A DNA stretch of 39,781 nucleotides from Flavobacteriales bacterium (GCA_947491305.1 CANLIL010000024.1:1-39781), one strand, 5' to 3'. Counted from the first letter of the stretch, positions 1-9,556 are shown. Translations and numbers: made by a program. Notes: a model not told the origin generated them from the sequence alone.

Positions 1-29
1 GTGAACTCCTAGGTGTAAAAGGTGGTGGA

Positions 30-2498
30 ATGGAACATTTCTTTGGTTTACTCTTTTTTTGTGGTTTATTATTAAATGGATTGACGCTATTTCCCAATCG
101 TTTGATGCGCATTTTTAACCAATTTTTCTGGAATCCATCGAGTTGGCTCATCAGTTTCTTGGGATTTAGTGCGTTACAATTTTTATACAATAATTCAAAC
201 TCGTTTCATGCACATTCCTGGTTGATTTATTTGTGTTTTCACCTTGTTTTATCTTTTTTGTTAACGTTGTTTAAATTCAATAAAAACAGTACGTTTAAAG
301 CAGTTTTTCAGGTTTTCACTCCTTTTATTTGGATTCCATTAGTGGTGTTTGTGTCAGTTGAAATGGGAATTTACTTTCGACTTAAGTTTTCTGTTTTTTT
401 AGCCTATAAAATTGTTTTTGCGGGTTTAATGACATTTCTTTTTCTGTTGTATTTCTTTTTGAATAAAAATAGAAAAATGACTTCGATGAAAGTTCTTCAA
501 AATCGCTTTGCACTTGCTTCTTTACTTGGACTTATCACAGCTGTTCAATACCATCCAATTTTCACGCAATCATCGGAAATGTTTGAGTTGGCTAACAATG
601 CCAATGCGCAATTGAAACTCTTTCAATTCCATGAAATTCCATTCGTAGATTTCCTTTCTTCGCATGTGTTCTCCGAACAGTTTTACGGCATTATTTACCA
701 TACAATTTTTGGCTACTCCAATGATTTGGCCTTTTTAACGTATGCTTTTTTCTACAATTGCATCGCTTTTGTAGCCTTGTTTTATTTTTTAAAGTTTGTT
801 TTCAAAAATAGTTGGTACTCCTTTTTAACGATTGCACTTTTCCCATACTTAGGAGCTTTCTTGATCAATCATTTCTACCTTTCGTTTGTTGTTTTCTTTC
901 TGTTTCGTAAAATCCAACAAAATGAATCAGTTAAAAATTATTTACACCTCTTTTTCTTTCTGATTGCACTCGTTTTTTGGCGCTTAGACACTGGAATAGC
1001 ATCAGGTATGGCAGCAGTAGTTTACTTTCTAATTGTAACTTTTACAAGTGCTAAAAAAGTTTCGTTTAAAAAACTAATTCGTTCTCTTGCAATTGTAACA
1101 TTCGTTTGTGGTAGCTTATTTTTGCTCTTTTCAGCACTGTATTCTTTTGAATATTTGATAACGAATTTAAAAAGCGCCTTGCATTACATTGGAGCAAGTC
1201 AAGCGCATGGTTATGCTCAAAGTGCTGCAGCGATGAACCAACAGTTTTATTTGTATAATTTTATCTTTCCATTTTTGGCTGTTGTCATGATCGGAATTTT
1301 AATTGTTCTTCTAAAAAGTAAAAATTCTAAATGGGTAAAATCGACCGAATTGGGATTTGCAAGTATTTTTGTTTTACTCATTTACCTCTTTAATATTCAA
1401 CGTGGAATTGTAAGACATGGATTCATGGAAGACAATGATAGTATTATTGCTACATTCTTCTTTTTGGGGTGTGTATTATTTGTTTTGGTATTCATAGATT
1501 TTAAATACCAAGCAACTCGTTTTGTTACTTTCTTTAGCATCAGCTTTTTGATTGTGTTAACGTGGAGTTATTTCCCAATGAATCAAAACAATAGTTTTTT
1601 CAATCAATTCTTTTCTGAAAATGGCTTGTTAAAATTAGATTCAGCGCTGAAAAAAGAAAATTTCAAAGGAAGAGTTTTGAAAAATGAATCACATTTTAAT
1701 ACAGAAATCCAACCTTTTCAGCAATTTGTTGCGCATCACCTTGCTGAAAATGAAACGTTTTTAGATTTTTCAAATTCTCCTTTATTGTATTATTACACGA
1801 ATCGAAATGTACCCAGTTATTTTTGTCAAAACCAACAAAATACAGTCGATGATTATTTACAATTGGAACAGTTGAAACAATTGAAAATCAAAAACGTTCC
1901 ACTTGTTGTTTTTTCGAATTACCCTAAAAATTGGTTTGATGCAACGGATGGTGTGCCTAATGAAATGCGTCAATACATGCTCGCTTCTTACATATTTAAA
2001 AAATATAAACCGCTGGGTATTGTTGGTAAAAGAAGTATTTGGGGATTAAAAGCTCGTCATTGGAAATTACAAACGTTGGAACAAGATTCCTTGATTGAAA
2101 AAAGTGCCGTCTTCCACTATAAAAAAGCAGCTCACGTTCAATATCACCATTTTAAAAACCAACAAGCTGTTTTACAACTTGTTGAAAATGGAAAGAATGT
2201 ACATCAAACAGCTGATTTATTTCACATCCCTAAAACGTTAACAAAAGAAACAGGTGTTTTTATTCAACTTCAAACAAAACACCCAATTGATAATCAACAA
2301 GTAACAGTTCAATTATTAAAAGATTCATTGATTGTTGGAGAAGTAAAATTCACAGAAATTAACGATGAAAAAGGCTACTTAGTACCTTTGAGTAACCAGT
2401 ATTTATGGCACAATGTGCAACCAAATTTTATTCGAATTTTACCGGAAAATAGGATTTATACAGTAAACTTCTTAAAAGACATCCGCTATGAACGTTAA
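30..2498 (+). CDS. Multi-pass membrane protein, GT-C-like glycosyltransferase
   Basis: The first ~510 residues are a string of hydrophobic helices (roughly a dozen). A ~300-residue mainly soluble C-terminal part follows, containing a stretch like PSYFCQNQQNT of the kind seen in Bacteroidota GT-C-like membrane proteins. Such proteins transfer sugars from polyprenyl-phosphate donors on the periplasmic side; that role is inferred from architecture and from the next gene, a GT9 glycosyltransferase that overlaps by 11 bases. The acidic loop near residue 200 (PFVDFLSSHVFSE) is where GT-C enzymes usually carry their catalytic acids. Start choice is uncertain: the frame stays open to the window edge (codons reading ELLGVKGGG before this Met), so the true start may lie outside. 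AAGG at 19-22 is a plausible Shine-Dalgarno for the ATG at 30. Substrate unknown. Confidence 0.6.
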   Translation: MEHFFGLLFFCGLLLNGLTLFPNRLMRIFNQFFWNPSSWLISFLGFSALQFLYNNSNSFHAHSWLIYLCFHLVLSFLLTLFKFNKNSTFKAVFQVFTPFIWIPLVVFVSVEMGIYFRLKFSVFLAYKIVFAGLMTFLFLLYFFLNKNRKMTSMKVLQNRFALASLLGLITAVQYHPIFTQSSEMFELANNANAQLKLFQFHEIPFVDFLSSHVFSEQFYGIIYHTIFGYSNDLAFLTYAFFYNCIAFVALFYFLKFVFKNSWYSFLTIALFPYLGAFLINHFYLSFVVFFLFRKIQQNESVKNYLHLFFFLIALVFWRLDTGIASGMAAVVYFLIVTFTSAKKVSFKKLIRSLAIVTFVCGSLFLLFSALYSFEYLITNLKSALHYIGASQAHGYAQSAAAMNQQFYLYNFIFPFLAVVMIGILIVLLKSKNSKWVKSTELGFASIFVLLIYLFNIQRGIVRHGFMEDNDSIIATFFFLGCVLFVLVFIDFKYQATRFVTFFSISFLIVLTWSYFPMNQNNSFFNQFFSENGLLKLDSALKKENFKGRVLKNESHFNTEIQPFQQFVAHHLAENETFLDFSNSPLLYYYTNRNVPSYFCQNQQNTVDDYLQLEQLKQLKIKNVPLVVFSNYPKNWFDATDGVPNEMRQYMLASYIFKKYKPLGIVGKRSIWGLKARHWKLQTLEQDSLIEKSAVFHYKKAAHVQYHHFKNQQAVLQLVENGKNVHQTADLFHIPKTLTKETGVFIQLQTKHPIDNQQVTVQLLKDSLIVGEVKFTEINDEKGYLVPLSNQYLWHNVQPNFIRILPENRIYTVNFLKDIRYER

Positions 2499-3693
2499 AC
2501 TGCAATTGTTTTTTGACAAAGGAATCGCTAAACCTTTAGCCTTCTTATTGAATTATTTGGTTCAATTAGTTGGGAAAATACTGCGCATCAACCATGATTT
2601 AAATCGATCGTATAAAACAATCGTTGTGAGTAAATTCAAAGGAATGGGAAGTATTATTCAAGCAACTCCCATGTTGATGGCAATAAGTTCAAAATACCCT
2701 GGTGCAAAATTAGTATTTGTAAGTTCCAAAGTGAATCAACAAATATTGGAGAAAATTACCTGCATCGATGAATTAGTCTTGGTGGACGATCGTTCTTTTT
2801 TACAATTCATTAAAACAAATATTTATGCCTTACTTCGGTTGATAAAGATGCGCCCTGAATTGTTTATCGATTTAGAAGTTTATTCTGATTACAGTACGTT
2901 ATTTACGCTTGCAACTTTATCAACGAATCGAGTAGGGTATTACTTGCGTTCAAGTTCGTTTAGAACGGGAATTTATACGCACATGATGTTTTTCAATCCA
3001 CGTGTTCCGATTTCAAAAGTGTATTTGCAAACGGCTGCGTTAATCGGTTGCAATATTGAAAACGAATCGTTGTTTCCCATTCATCAAAACTTACCGCATT
3101 CTTCTGAACGTAAACCGTATATCGTCATCAATCCAAATGCATCTGATTTAAGAGTAGAACGAAAATGGGGTACAGCCAATTTTGTCAATTTCATAAATCG
3201 ATTCAGTGAAGCGCATCCAACAACAACCATTTATTTAATTGGAAGTCCTGCAGAAGTGGACTACACAACTGAAATTTACAAATCTATAACTGCAACAACT
3301 GTTGTTAATTTGGCTGGGAAAACAAGTATTGATGAATTGATTGTTCTGATTGCTGAAGCACAATTGATGTTGAGCAACGATACTGGTCCAATGCACATTG
3401 CTTTTGCAACAAAAACGCCAATTTTATGTTTGTTCGGACCTTGCTCGCCAGATCAATACGGAAAAAGTGCCAATGCTAAAATTTTGTATAAAAAGGTATA
3501 TTGTAGTCCGTGTGTACACGACTTTGAAGTTCCTCCCTGCAAAGGAAACAATAGCTGTATGCAGTTGATTCAAGTAGCTGAAGTATTAAATGAATTTGAG
3601 ACAATGTTACATGGAGAAACGATAAAAACAGATGAAAATCAAGACTTCATTTATTCCATCAATCAAAATGTATTGGGAAAGGTGTACCGTTGA
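2488..3693 (+). CDS. Glycosyltransferase family 9 (heptosyltransferase-like)
   Basis: A 401-residue GT9 protein. The N-terminal Rossmann half has the family opening (VVSKFKGMGSIIQATPML, about residues 46-63), and the C-terminal half has the nucleotide-sugar-binding motif LSNDTGPMHIA followed by PILCLFGPCSPDQYG. GT9 enzymes add heptose or related sugars to lipopolysaccharide on the cytoplasmic face of the inner membrane. A cysteine-rich stretch near the C-terminus (YCSPCVHDF, then PPCKGNNSC) resembles that of other GT9 members and may be structural. The start overlaps the upstream membrane glycosyltransferase by 11 bases, so the two are probably translationally coupled and act on one surface glycan. 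The sugar cannot be told from sequence. Confidence 0.85.
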   Translation: MNVKLQLFFDKGIAKPLAFLLNYLVQLVGKILRINHDLNRSYKTIVVSKFKGMGSIIQATPMLMAISSKYPGAKLVFVSSKVNQQILEKITCIDELVLVDDRSFLQFIKTNIYALLRLIKMRPELFIDLEVYSDYSTLFTLATLSTNRVGYYLRSSSFRTGIYTHMMFFNPRVPISKVYLQTAALIGCNIENESLFPIHQNLPHSSERKPYIVINPNASDLRVERKWGTANFVNFINRFSEAHPTTTIYLIGSPAEVDYTTEIYKSITATTVVNLAGKTSIDELIVLIAEAQLMLSNDTGPMHIAFATKTPILCLFGPCSPDQYGKSANAKILYKKVYCSPCVHDFEVPPCKGNNSCMQLIQVAEVLNEFETMLHGETIKTDENQDFIYSINQNVLGKVYR

Positions 3694-3716
3694 TTGCGTA
3701 AGTTTTTATATCTTTA
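3690..3716 (+). promoter_or_regulatory. Bacteroidota-type promoter for the 85-aa gene
   Basis: TTG at 3690-3692 is separated by 16 bases from TATCTTTA at 3709-3716, a 7/8 match to TAnnTTTG. It sits over the stop codon of the GT9 gene and about 17 bases ahead of the ATG at 3733, so the small gene would have its own start of transcription with a very short leader. Confidence 0.5.
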
Positions 3717-3732
3717 CCAAAAATTAAATAAA

Positions 3733-3990
3733 ATGGCAAGTAGAAAAGATTTAAAAAGAAACCTAAATAACATGGTTTTTGATATCGTTGAAGAGTGTTT
3801 TACGATTCAAATTTTAGATGAATCAAAAACAAAAGAAGCGGATGCTATCATTGATGCTGCAGCGAATTTCCAAGATGCAATGTTGACTAAAATCAATGCG
3901 TCAAAAACGAAAGCAGACTTCAAACCAGTTTGTGAAGAAATTGAAAATACAGCAATTGATTTTATTAATAAATTAAATGCAATGAATTGA
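3733..3990 (+). CDS. Conserved small helical protein, function unknown
   Basis: An 85-residue, predicted all-helical, charged cytoplasmic protein beginning MASRKDLKRNLNNMVFDIVE. There is no signal peptide or membrane helix. An in-frame TTG at 3694 would add 13 residues, but it lies inside the likely promoter, so ATG 3733 is preferred. I recognise the opening as resembling a small hypothetical protein common in Flavobacteriales but know no function for it. It has its own promoter (3690-3716) and is followed by a strong terminator (4035-4058), so it is a monocistronic unit, which suggests independent and possibly high expression. Confidence 0.75.
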   Translation: MASRKDLKRNLNNMVFDIVEECFTIQILDESKTKEADAIIDAAANFQDAMLTKINASKTKADFKPVCEEIENTAIDFINKLNAMN

Positions 3991-4034
3991 TTTTAAACTT
4001 TTACGTTTAATATTATTCAAAATAAGTTATTTTA

Positions 4035-4058
4035 GCGGGTACATTACCCGCTTTTTTT
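4035..4058 (+). terminator. Rho-independent terminator
   Basis: A perfect 7-bp stem (GCGGGTA / TACCCGC) with loop CAT and seven T's directly after it, closing the 85-aa gene. A weaker hairpin (ATGAG / CTCAT, 4059-4075, followed by T's) comes right behind it. Confidence 0.9.
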
Positions 4059-4103
4059 ATGAGTTAAAATCTCATTTTTAATAGATGCTTAAATAGATGA
4101 ATC

Positions 4104-5480
4104 ATGAAAACTATAAAAAGTAAATTATTAATTGCAATTGGCTTATTGTTTTTCTTTACTATTTTAATTTCCACTGGAGCAAAAAGCACGTTTTGGAATA
4201 CCATCGCAATTGGTGGACTAATGATTTATTTTTGGATTTTTGAAGTGATTCCAATTTATGTTACAGCATTAATTCCTCTTGTTTTAGCTGTTCCATTGGG
4301 AATTTTAGATAAATCCGAATTGGCAAATGCTTACGGTGATAGTAATGTCTATTTATTTTTTGGTGGTTTTATTTTGGCACTTGGTTTAGAAAAGTGGAAG
4401 GTTCACGAACAAGTTGCACGCGGAATCATTCATTTTGTAGGAGATTCCAAACCACGAATCCTCTTTGGTTTTTTAATGAGTACAGGATTATTGAGCATGT
4501 GGATTTCAAACACTGCAACTGCATTAATGATGCTGCCAATGGCGATGGCAATTATTCATGCTTTACCGGTGAAAGAACACAAAAGTAAATTCGCATTGTT
4601 TTTGTTATTGTCGGTTGCTTATGCATCAAGTATTGGTGGAGTAGGTACGCTAATTGGTTCTCCGCCAAATACACAAATGGCAAGTATATTGGAAAATACA
4701 TACCATGTTAAAGTAGATTTTTTTACGTGGATGAAGATCGGAATGCCCATCAGTATTTTGATGTTATTGGCCACGTTTGGATTCTTTTATTTTTCAATGG
4801 GAAAAGAGCGAAAAGAAAAAAATGTAGCTTTTGTTATTCATAAAACACCTTGGTCAAAAGATCAGATTTTAGTTTCAAGTATTTTTCTTTTTGTTGTTTT
4901 TTTATGGACTTTTAAAGATCTAATAACACCTTTAATAGGGTTTTCTTATCGGGATGAAAACGTTGCCTTGTTAGGAGGTTTGTTATTGTTTGTTCTCCCA
5001 AGCTTTGAACAGAAGAAACCACTGTTGTTTTGGAAAGATACAGAGAAATTACCTTGGGGAATTCTATTGCTTTTTGGTGGAGGATTGGCTTTAGCAGCCA
5101 TGTTGGAGAAAAATGGCGTCATGTTAGAATTGTCAAAATTAATGGCGAATTTATCCACGTATTCTTACTTAACAATCATTGCCGTATTAATTGTTCTCGC
5201 TGTTTTTGCTTCTGAAGTTTTATCCAATTTAGCGATGGTTAGTATTTTTGTTCCAATTGTTGCAAACTTTGCGATTCAAATGGGAGTTCCTATTCAAAAT
5301 TTCGCGATTCCATTAACATTGGGAGCTAGTTTAGCCTTTATGTTACCTGTTGGAACACCACCCAATGCGATAGTTTTTTCTTCAGGTTTGCTTCACGTAA
5401 AACAAATGGTGAAATATGGCTTTGTATTGAATTGTATTGCGATTGGATTGATTTTTCTCGCTGCTTTGTTTTTGCTTTAA
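4104..5480 (+). CDS. DASS/SLC13 family sodium:dicarboxylate symporter
   Basis: A 458-residue inner-membrane transporter with about eleven hydrophobic helices. Both halves of the inverted DASS fold carry the substrate/Na+ motif: ISNTATALMMLPMA near residue 135 and a second-half SNLAMVSIFVPI near residue 375. The SLC13 signature SLAFMLPVGTPPNAIVF is near residue 412. Family members import succinate, fumarate, malate, citrate or sulfate with sodium; the exact substrate cannot be read from sequence. The length matches bacterial members such as the SdcS type. The next gene starts 9 bases later and is probably co-transcribed. Confidence 0.9.
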   Translation: MKTIKSKLLIAIGLLFFFTILISTGAKSTFWNTIAIGGLMIYFWIFEVIPIYVTALIPLVLAVPLGILDKSELANAYGDSNVYLFFGGFILALGLEKWKVHEQVARGIIHFVGDSKPRILFGFLMSTGLLSMWISNTATALMMLPMAMAIIHALPVKEHKSKFALFLLLSVAYASSIGGVGTLIGSPPNTQMASILENTYHVKVDFFTWMKIGMPISILMLLATFGFFYFSMGKERKEKNVAFVIHKTPWSKDQILVSSIFLFVVFLWTFKDLITPLIGFSYRDENVALLGGLLLFVLPSFEQKKPLLFWKDTEKLPWGILLLFGGGLALAAMLEKNGVMLELSKLMANLSTYSYLTIIAVLIVLAVFASEVLSNLAMVSIFVPIVANFAIQMGVPIQNFAIPLTLGASLAFMLPVGTPPNAIVFSSGLLHVKQMVKYGFVLNCIAIGLIFLAALFLL

Positions 5481-5489
5481 AGTGTTGAA

Positions 5490-6002
5490 ATGAAGAAAAT
5501 AGTATTCGTTACTTTTATTAGTTTTTCATCTTTATTATTCGCTCAAAATCCAGCATTTAAAGAATATATTGGTAAAGATTACAGCGGTTTTTCAGAATTT
5601 GAATCGTTCAGTAAATTCATCGATTACGGCGGAATGTTATTAAATCATTCTTTTGAAAAAGATACCAGCGAAGCTTTTGCATTATATGCTTACGGAGATT
5701 CCTTAATTGTATTATTTGAAAAAGCCTACAATCCTGATCATGGAAAAAATGCTCGTTACATTTTATTAGATGCAATACAACTAAACGATGTCAATAGTAA
5801 GTATTTTATTCAGTATGGAACGTGTTCTTTCAATGGTGAAGATGATGTTTACATTGTTGGGTTAGTCAAAGTAAATAAAGACAAAGAAAGGTTTACAAAA
5901 TGTAAAAAAGCATGGAGAATTGATCATTTAAAACATACTTTTTTTGAGATAAATCCAAAAATGGTAAGTTGCTTGAATGAAGGCTATAATGTTTGTGAAT
6001 AA
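5490..6002 (+). CDS. Exported protein of unknown function
   Basis: A 170-residue protein with a clear Sec signal peptide (MKKIVFVTFISFSSLLFAQ, cleavage expected after about residue 19) and a soluble remainder rich in aromatic and acidic residues. Three cysteines (about residues 111, 138 and 160, with a fourth near the end at NVCE) could form disulfides in the periplasm. I recognise no domain. It follows the DASS transporter by 9 bases and ends at a terminator shared with the convergent T9SS gene. A periplasmic partner of the transporter is possible but unsupported beyond position. Confidence 0.7.
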   Translation: MKKIVFVTFISFSSLLFAQNPAFKEYIGKDYSGFSEFESFSKFIDYGGMLLNHSFEKDTSEAFALYAYGDSLIVLFEKAYNPDHGKNARYILLDAIQLNDVNSKYFIQYGTCSFNGEDDVYIVGLVKVNKDKERFTKCKKAWRIDHLKHTFFEINPKMVSCLNEGYNVCE

Positions 6003-6030
6003 AAAAAGGCTACCATTTCTGATAGCCTTT
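6001..6030 (-). terminator. Terminator with GAAA tetraloop
   Basis: Read on the minus strand this is AAAGGCTA-TCA-GAAA-TGG-TAGCCTTT followed by T's. The inner UCA/UGG pairs (one U-G wobble) close a GNRA-type GAAA loop. It lies downstream of the minus-strand T9SS gene and is symmetric enough to serve the plus-strand gene ending at 6002 as well. The inner segment is identical to that of the hairpin at 30336-30355. Confidence 0.85.
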
Positions 6031-6051
6031 AATCTTTTATTTTTAATGTAG

Positions 6052-8670
6052 TTATTTGATAATCAATTTGTGATTGCTAACTTTTTGTCCATTTGATAGT
6101 GAGATAGTATACAAACCAGCAGCAACTTTACCCAATTGAATTTGTTTTACAAATGTTCCTTGTTGGTTTTCAATTGTTGTTTCATAAACCAATTTTCCGT
6201 CTTCAGCGTAAATTTTCAAATCATATAATTGACCAGCAACCGCATCAAAAGAAACATTGAAATCACCCGAAGATGGATTTGGATAAATGGCTAGGTTAGC
6301 AGCATTCAATTCATCAACTCCTAAACCATTTACGGTGAAACCATTTGAGAAACTTGATTTACAACTGTTCACATTTACTTGAACTGTAAAAGTTCCAACT
6401 GAAGTTGGTGTATATGTCTGACCATTTGCTCCAGGGATAATTGAACCATTCAAGTACCATTGATTTCCTGATGCTGCACTAGAATACAATGTCCCTGCAG
6501 AAGCTGTAACAATTGGTGTCGCAGGAATTGGATTGACAGTCATTGTGATAACATTAGAATTCACCGTTGTTTGCGAAGCGCATTCATAATTTGAAGTTAA
6601 AACACAACTAATTGTTGCACCATTTGTAAGTGTATTAGATGAAAAAGAAGTACTGTTTGTTCCAACATTCGAACCATTAACTTGCCATTGATAATTTGGA
6701 GCTGTTCCTCCATCAATTGAAGATGCTGTAAAGGTTGTATTAACTCCTGCACAAATTGAAGGTGATCCAGAAACAGAAACAGACGGTGTAGCAATTGGAT
6801 TTACAGTAGTTGTAATCAAGTTAGATGAAGCTGGATTATTAGTAACTCCTGACAAATTTGAAGTCATTACACAAGAAACTACTTGACCAGATGTCAATGT
6901 ATTGGTTGTGTAAGTTGAACTATTTGTACCAACGTTAGTACCATTTAATTTCCATTGGTAACTTGGATTTGTCCCTCCATTTGTAGGCGTAGCAGTGAAA
7001 GTTACTGAATTTCCAATGCAAATAGAATTGTTAGCATCAGATGATGTGATTGAAACATTTGCATCTGTAGCAAGGGCAAATAGGAATGAATAAATACGTG
7101 TTCTTTTAGGATTTGATGTTGTTCCACCAAGCCATTCTCCTGTATGCCAAAATGTAGCGCCATCTGGATCAAGAGCCGTGTGAGAATAATCGCCATAACG
7201 ATTTATACCACCTGTTTGTGATACTAAACCTGCAATTGCAGTTGCTTCTGAATAAGTCATTGTGTTTAGTGGGTCACTCGCTAGTCGACCAGTATAATAT
7301 AATCCTGGATAAATAGTTGCTGAACCAGATTTAGCATAACATAATCCAATGTTTCCGGCATCATCCATTGCAATTGAACCTAACCAACGATTATATGTAT
7401 CAGGTGTAAAAATACTTTGTTGATAAACTGACCATGCTCCTGTAGATTGATTTTGACGAAGCTCCGCCCACATAATACTTCTTTGTGTAGTGCTTATTTT
7501 TACAGGCCAATTTAAAACTACAGAGTTGTAAGTTGACCATTTTCTGAATTGAGCTCTGTAATTTAAAACACCACCAATTCCATCTAATTTTTGAGTTGTT
7601 CCAGGTTGAGAAATATCATTCCATCCAGAATTGTAAGAACCGTCAAAAGAATTTGTTGCAATTGCAGAAACGAATGAGATAGATGCTGTTGGAGTAGTTG
7701 GTGTCCAGTTAACAGTCATTTGATAGATTTGAATGCCATCAATTGATCCTCCACCCCAAGCATTGTCTGAATAAGACATTATTGGACAAGGTGTCCCTGC
7801 AGCCGGTAATCCGCCATTTCCATCAGCATCCGCAGCAAGTGGACAGAAGAATCCTCCGCCATCTGGTGGGTTAAATGAAACGTAAACAGATTTTGCTGTT
7901 GCATTTCCTGCTAACATTGCCGAACGTTCAAAAGCAAATACTTTTTGTGAGTTTTGATTAGAGGTCATGTAATAACCATCTTGCCAAATAGAGAATTTTA
8001 AATAATCTGGAAATTGAGGCGAAGAATAGGTGTAACAATTCCATGTTCCTAATGGATCATTTGTTGAAGAAACAGCGATGTAGATTTTATTTCCTGTTGA
8101 ACCAAATTGTGCTAGGAACCAACGGTCAGCAAAACGATCATACAATACAATTGGATCACCATCATTTGAAGCTAAATCAGGATTCCACAAGGTTCCCATT
8201 GTAAAACTAGAAACTGTCGTACCAGTTGATTTATTTACAATTCTACAAGTTGTTGCATTAACTGCTTGAATATAGTGTGTTGAACTTGCAGAGCCTGATG
8301 GATCGTGCGGATAAGATCCATTATTTACTCCGTTAATATTTATTTTTGTTAATGGTGCAGGACGTGTTCCATTTTCTGTTTGAAACAAACTTGGATCATT
8401 TCCATATTCACCTAGAGTTTTAGAATTTAGTAAAGGAAATTTTTGTGGCTCTCTATGTTTGCGATCTTTCGACTCACCATTTTTCTTGCGCATGTTTTGA
8501 CGTGCAATTTTTTTCTCGCTTACTGGATTTTCTTTGAGAAGATCCCTTAATGGTTCTGAAACCTTAAAGCTTTCACAAATAATTACGCCTGTTTCATTTT
8601 CTTTCTGTGAGAAAGTGTAGCTTGTGTAAAGGATTGAAATGGAAGTTAGAATGAATATAATTTTTCTCAT
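6052..8670 (-). CDS. Secreted protein with Ig-like repeats and T9SS type A sorting domain
   Basis: An 872-residue protein. The parts in order are a Sec signal peptide (about 1-21), an unusually basic ~40-residue segment (KKIARQNMRKKNGESKDRK), a ~430-residue region resembling a beta-propeller (DRFADRWFLAQF, YIAVSSTNDPLGTW), two clear Ig-like repeats containing YQWKLNG and YQWQVNG plus a divergent third (NQWYLNG), and a C-terminal ~75-residue T9SS type A domain starting LAIYPNPSSGDF and ending KLIIK. The sorting domain sends the protein across the outer membrane through the PorSS machinery, after which it is usually removed. The central region's role is unknown; adhesion is a plausible guess. 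Upstream of the ATG I find no good TAnnTTTG element. Confidence 0.9.
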   Translation of the reverse strand: MRKIIFILTSISILYTSYTFSQKENETGVIICESFKVSEPLRDLLKENPVSEKKIARQNMRKKNGESKDRKHREPQKFPLLNSKTLGEYGNDPSLFQTENGTRPAPLTKININGVNNGSYPHDPSGSASSTHYIQAVNATTCRIVNKSTGTTVSSFTMGTLWNPDLASNDGDPIVLYDRFADRWFLAQFGSTGNKIYIAVSSTNDPLGTWNCYTYSSPQFPDYLKFSIWQDGYYMTSNQNSQKVFAFERSAMLAGNATAKSVYVSFNPPDGGGFFCPLAADADGNGGLPAAGTPCPIMSYSDNAWGGGSIDGIQIYQMTVNWTPTTPTASISFVSAIATNSFDGSYNSGWNDISQPGTTQKLDGIGGVLNYRAQFRKWSTYNSVVLNWPVKISTTQRSIMWAELRQNQSTGAWSVYQQSIFTPDTYNRWLGSIAMDDAGNIGLCYAKSGSATIYPGLYYTGRLASDPLNTMTYSEATAIAGLVSQTGGINRYGDYSHTALDPDGATFWHTGEWLGGTTSNPKRTRIYSFLFALATDANVSITSSDANNSICIGNSVTFTATPTNGGTNPSYQWKLNGTNVGTNSSTYTTNTLTSGQVVSCVMTSNLSGVTNNPASSNLITTTVNPIATPSVSVSGSPSICAGVNTTFTASSIDGGTAPNYQWQVNGSNVGTNSTSFSSNTLTNGATISCVLTSNYECASQTTVNSNVITMTVNPIPATPIVTASAGTLYSSAASGNQWYLNGSIIPGANGQTYTPTSVGTFTVQVNVNSCKSSFSNGFTVNGLGVDELNAANLAIYPNPSSGDFNVSFDAVAGQLYDLKIYAEDGKLVYETTIENQQGTFVKQIQLGKVAAGLYTISLSNGQKVSNHKLIIK

Positions 8671-8769
8671 AGTTTGTTATTTTGTTTTTAGTTTGGCTAA
8701 ATTAATATTATTTTAATTTTAACTAAATAGATTTGTGAAATATTAAACAAAAATAAGTGTAGTATTGTT

Positions 8770-8777
8770 TATTTTTG
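8770..8777 (+). promoter_or_regulatory. TAnnTTTG promoter element of yaaA
   Basis: TATTTTTG matches the Bacteroidota -7 consensus exactly, 14 bases before the ATG at 8792. No TTG is present at the usual distance upstream. Its position rules out the TTG at 8765 as the translation start. Confidence 0.5.
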
Positions 8778-8791
8778 TAAAAACAAACCAA

Positions 8792-9556
8792 ATGAAAATT
8801 CTTCTTTCACCAGCAAAATCAATTCATCAGGATAAAACGTATGAAAAGTTATTTTCGACGGAAATAGTGTTTAAAAGTGAAACAAATTCCTTGGCTAAGA
8901 AATTGCAAAAATTGTCAGGCAAAAAAATGGAGAAGTTAATGCACATTTCTTCAGAATTGGCGCATTTAAATGTTCAACGATATGCCGAATGGAAGGATGA
9001 AATCATCGAGAACACAGCATCTTTTCCTGCGATTTATGGATTTAATGGGGAGGTTTACAAAGGTTTTGATGCGGATTCATTAAATGATAAGCAACGATTA
9101 TTTTCACAAGAACACGTTCGAATATTGTCTGGTTTATATGGTATTCTCAGGCCACTTGATTTAATTGCACCGTATCGCTTGGAAATGGGGACAAAATGGG
9201 ATATTACTCCAAAAACTAAAAATCTTTACCAATTCTGGGGCGAAAAAATAGCGAATTATCTTAAAGAAGAACTTAAAGAAAATGAACCAATCATTAATTT
9301 AGCTTCTGCTGAATATTTTAAAGCTGTTGATCTAAAATCGTTGAATGCCAATTTGATTACACCTGTATTTAAAGAATTTAAAAATGGAGAATATAAAATC
9401 ATTATGATGTTTGCTAAACACGCTCGCGGAGCTATGGCTCGATTTATAGTCGATAATGAATTAGAAAACCCAGAAGATCTAAAATTGTTTTCTAAAGATG
9501 GTTATGGGTTCGATGCTAATTTATCATCTGAAACAGAATGGGTGTTTACGCGTTGA
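8792..9556 (+). CDS. yaaA: Peroxide stress protein YaaA (DUF328/UPF0246)
   Basis: A 254-residue protein beginning MKILLSPAKSIHQ, the family's hallmark opening, with the conserved GLYGILRPLDLIAPYRLEMG block near residue 125 and the C-terminal KHARGAMARFIVDN block. The length equals that of E. coli YaaA (about 258), which limits damage from hydrogen peroxide by lowering free intracellular iron and binds DNA. ATG 8792 is chosen because the promoter element lies just upstream and homologs start there. The last 11 bases overlap the end of convergent murQ, leaving no room for a terminator between them. Confidence 0.93.
   Translation: MKILLSPAKSIHQDKTYEKLFSTEIVFKSETNSLAKKLQKLSGKKMEKLMHISSELAHLNVQRYAEWKDEIIENTASFPAIYGFNGEVYKGFDADSLNDKQRLFSQEHVRILSGLYGILRPLDLIAPYRLEMGTKWDITPKTKNLYQFWGEKIANYLKEELKENEPIINLASAEYFKAVDLKSLNANLITPVFKEFKNGEYKIIMMFAKHARGAMARFIVDNELENPEDLKLFSKDGYGFDANLSSETEWVFTR

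Noticed and set aside
6340-7070. Repeated DNA within the T9SS gene as a possible repeat array
   Set aside because: The similarity is at protein level between Ig-like domains; no CRISPR-like regular spacing or identical units.
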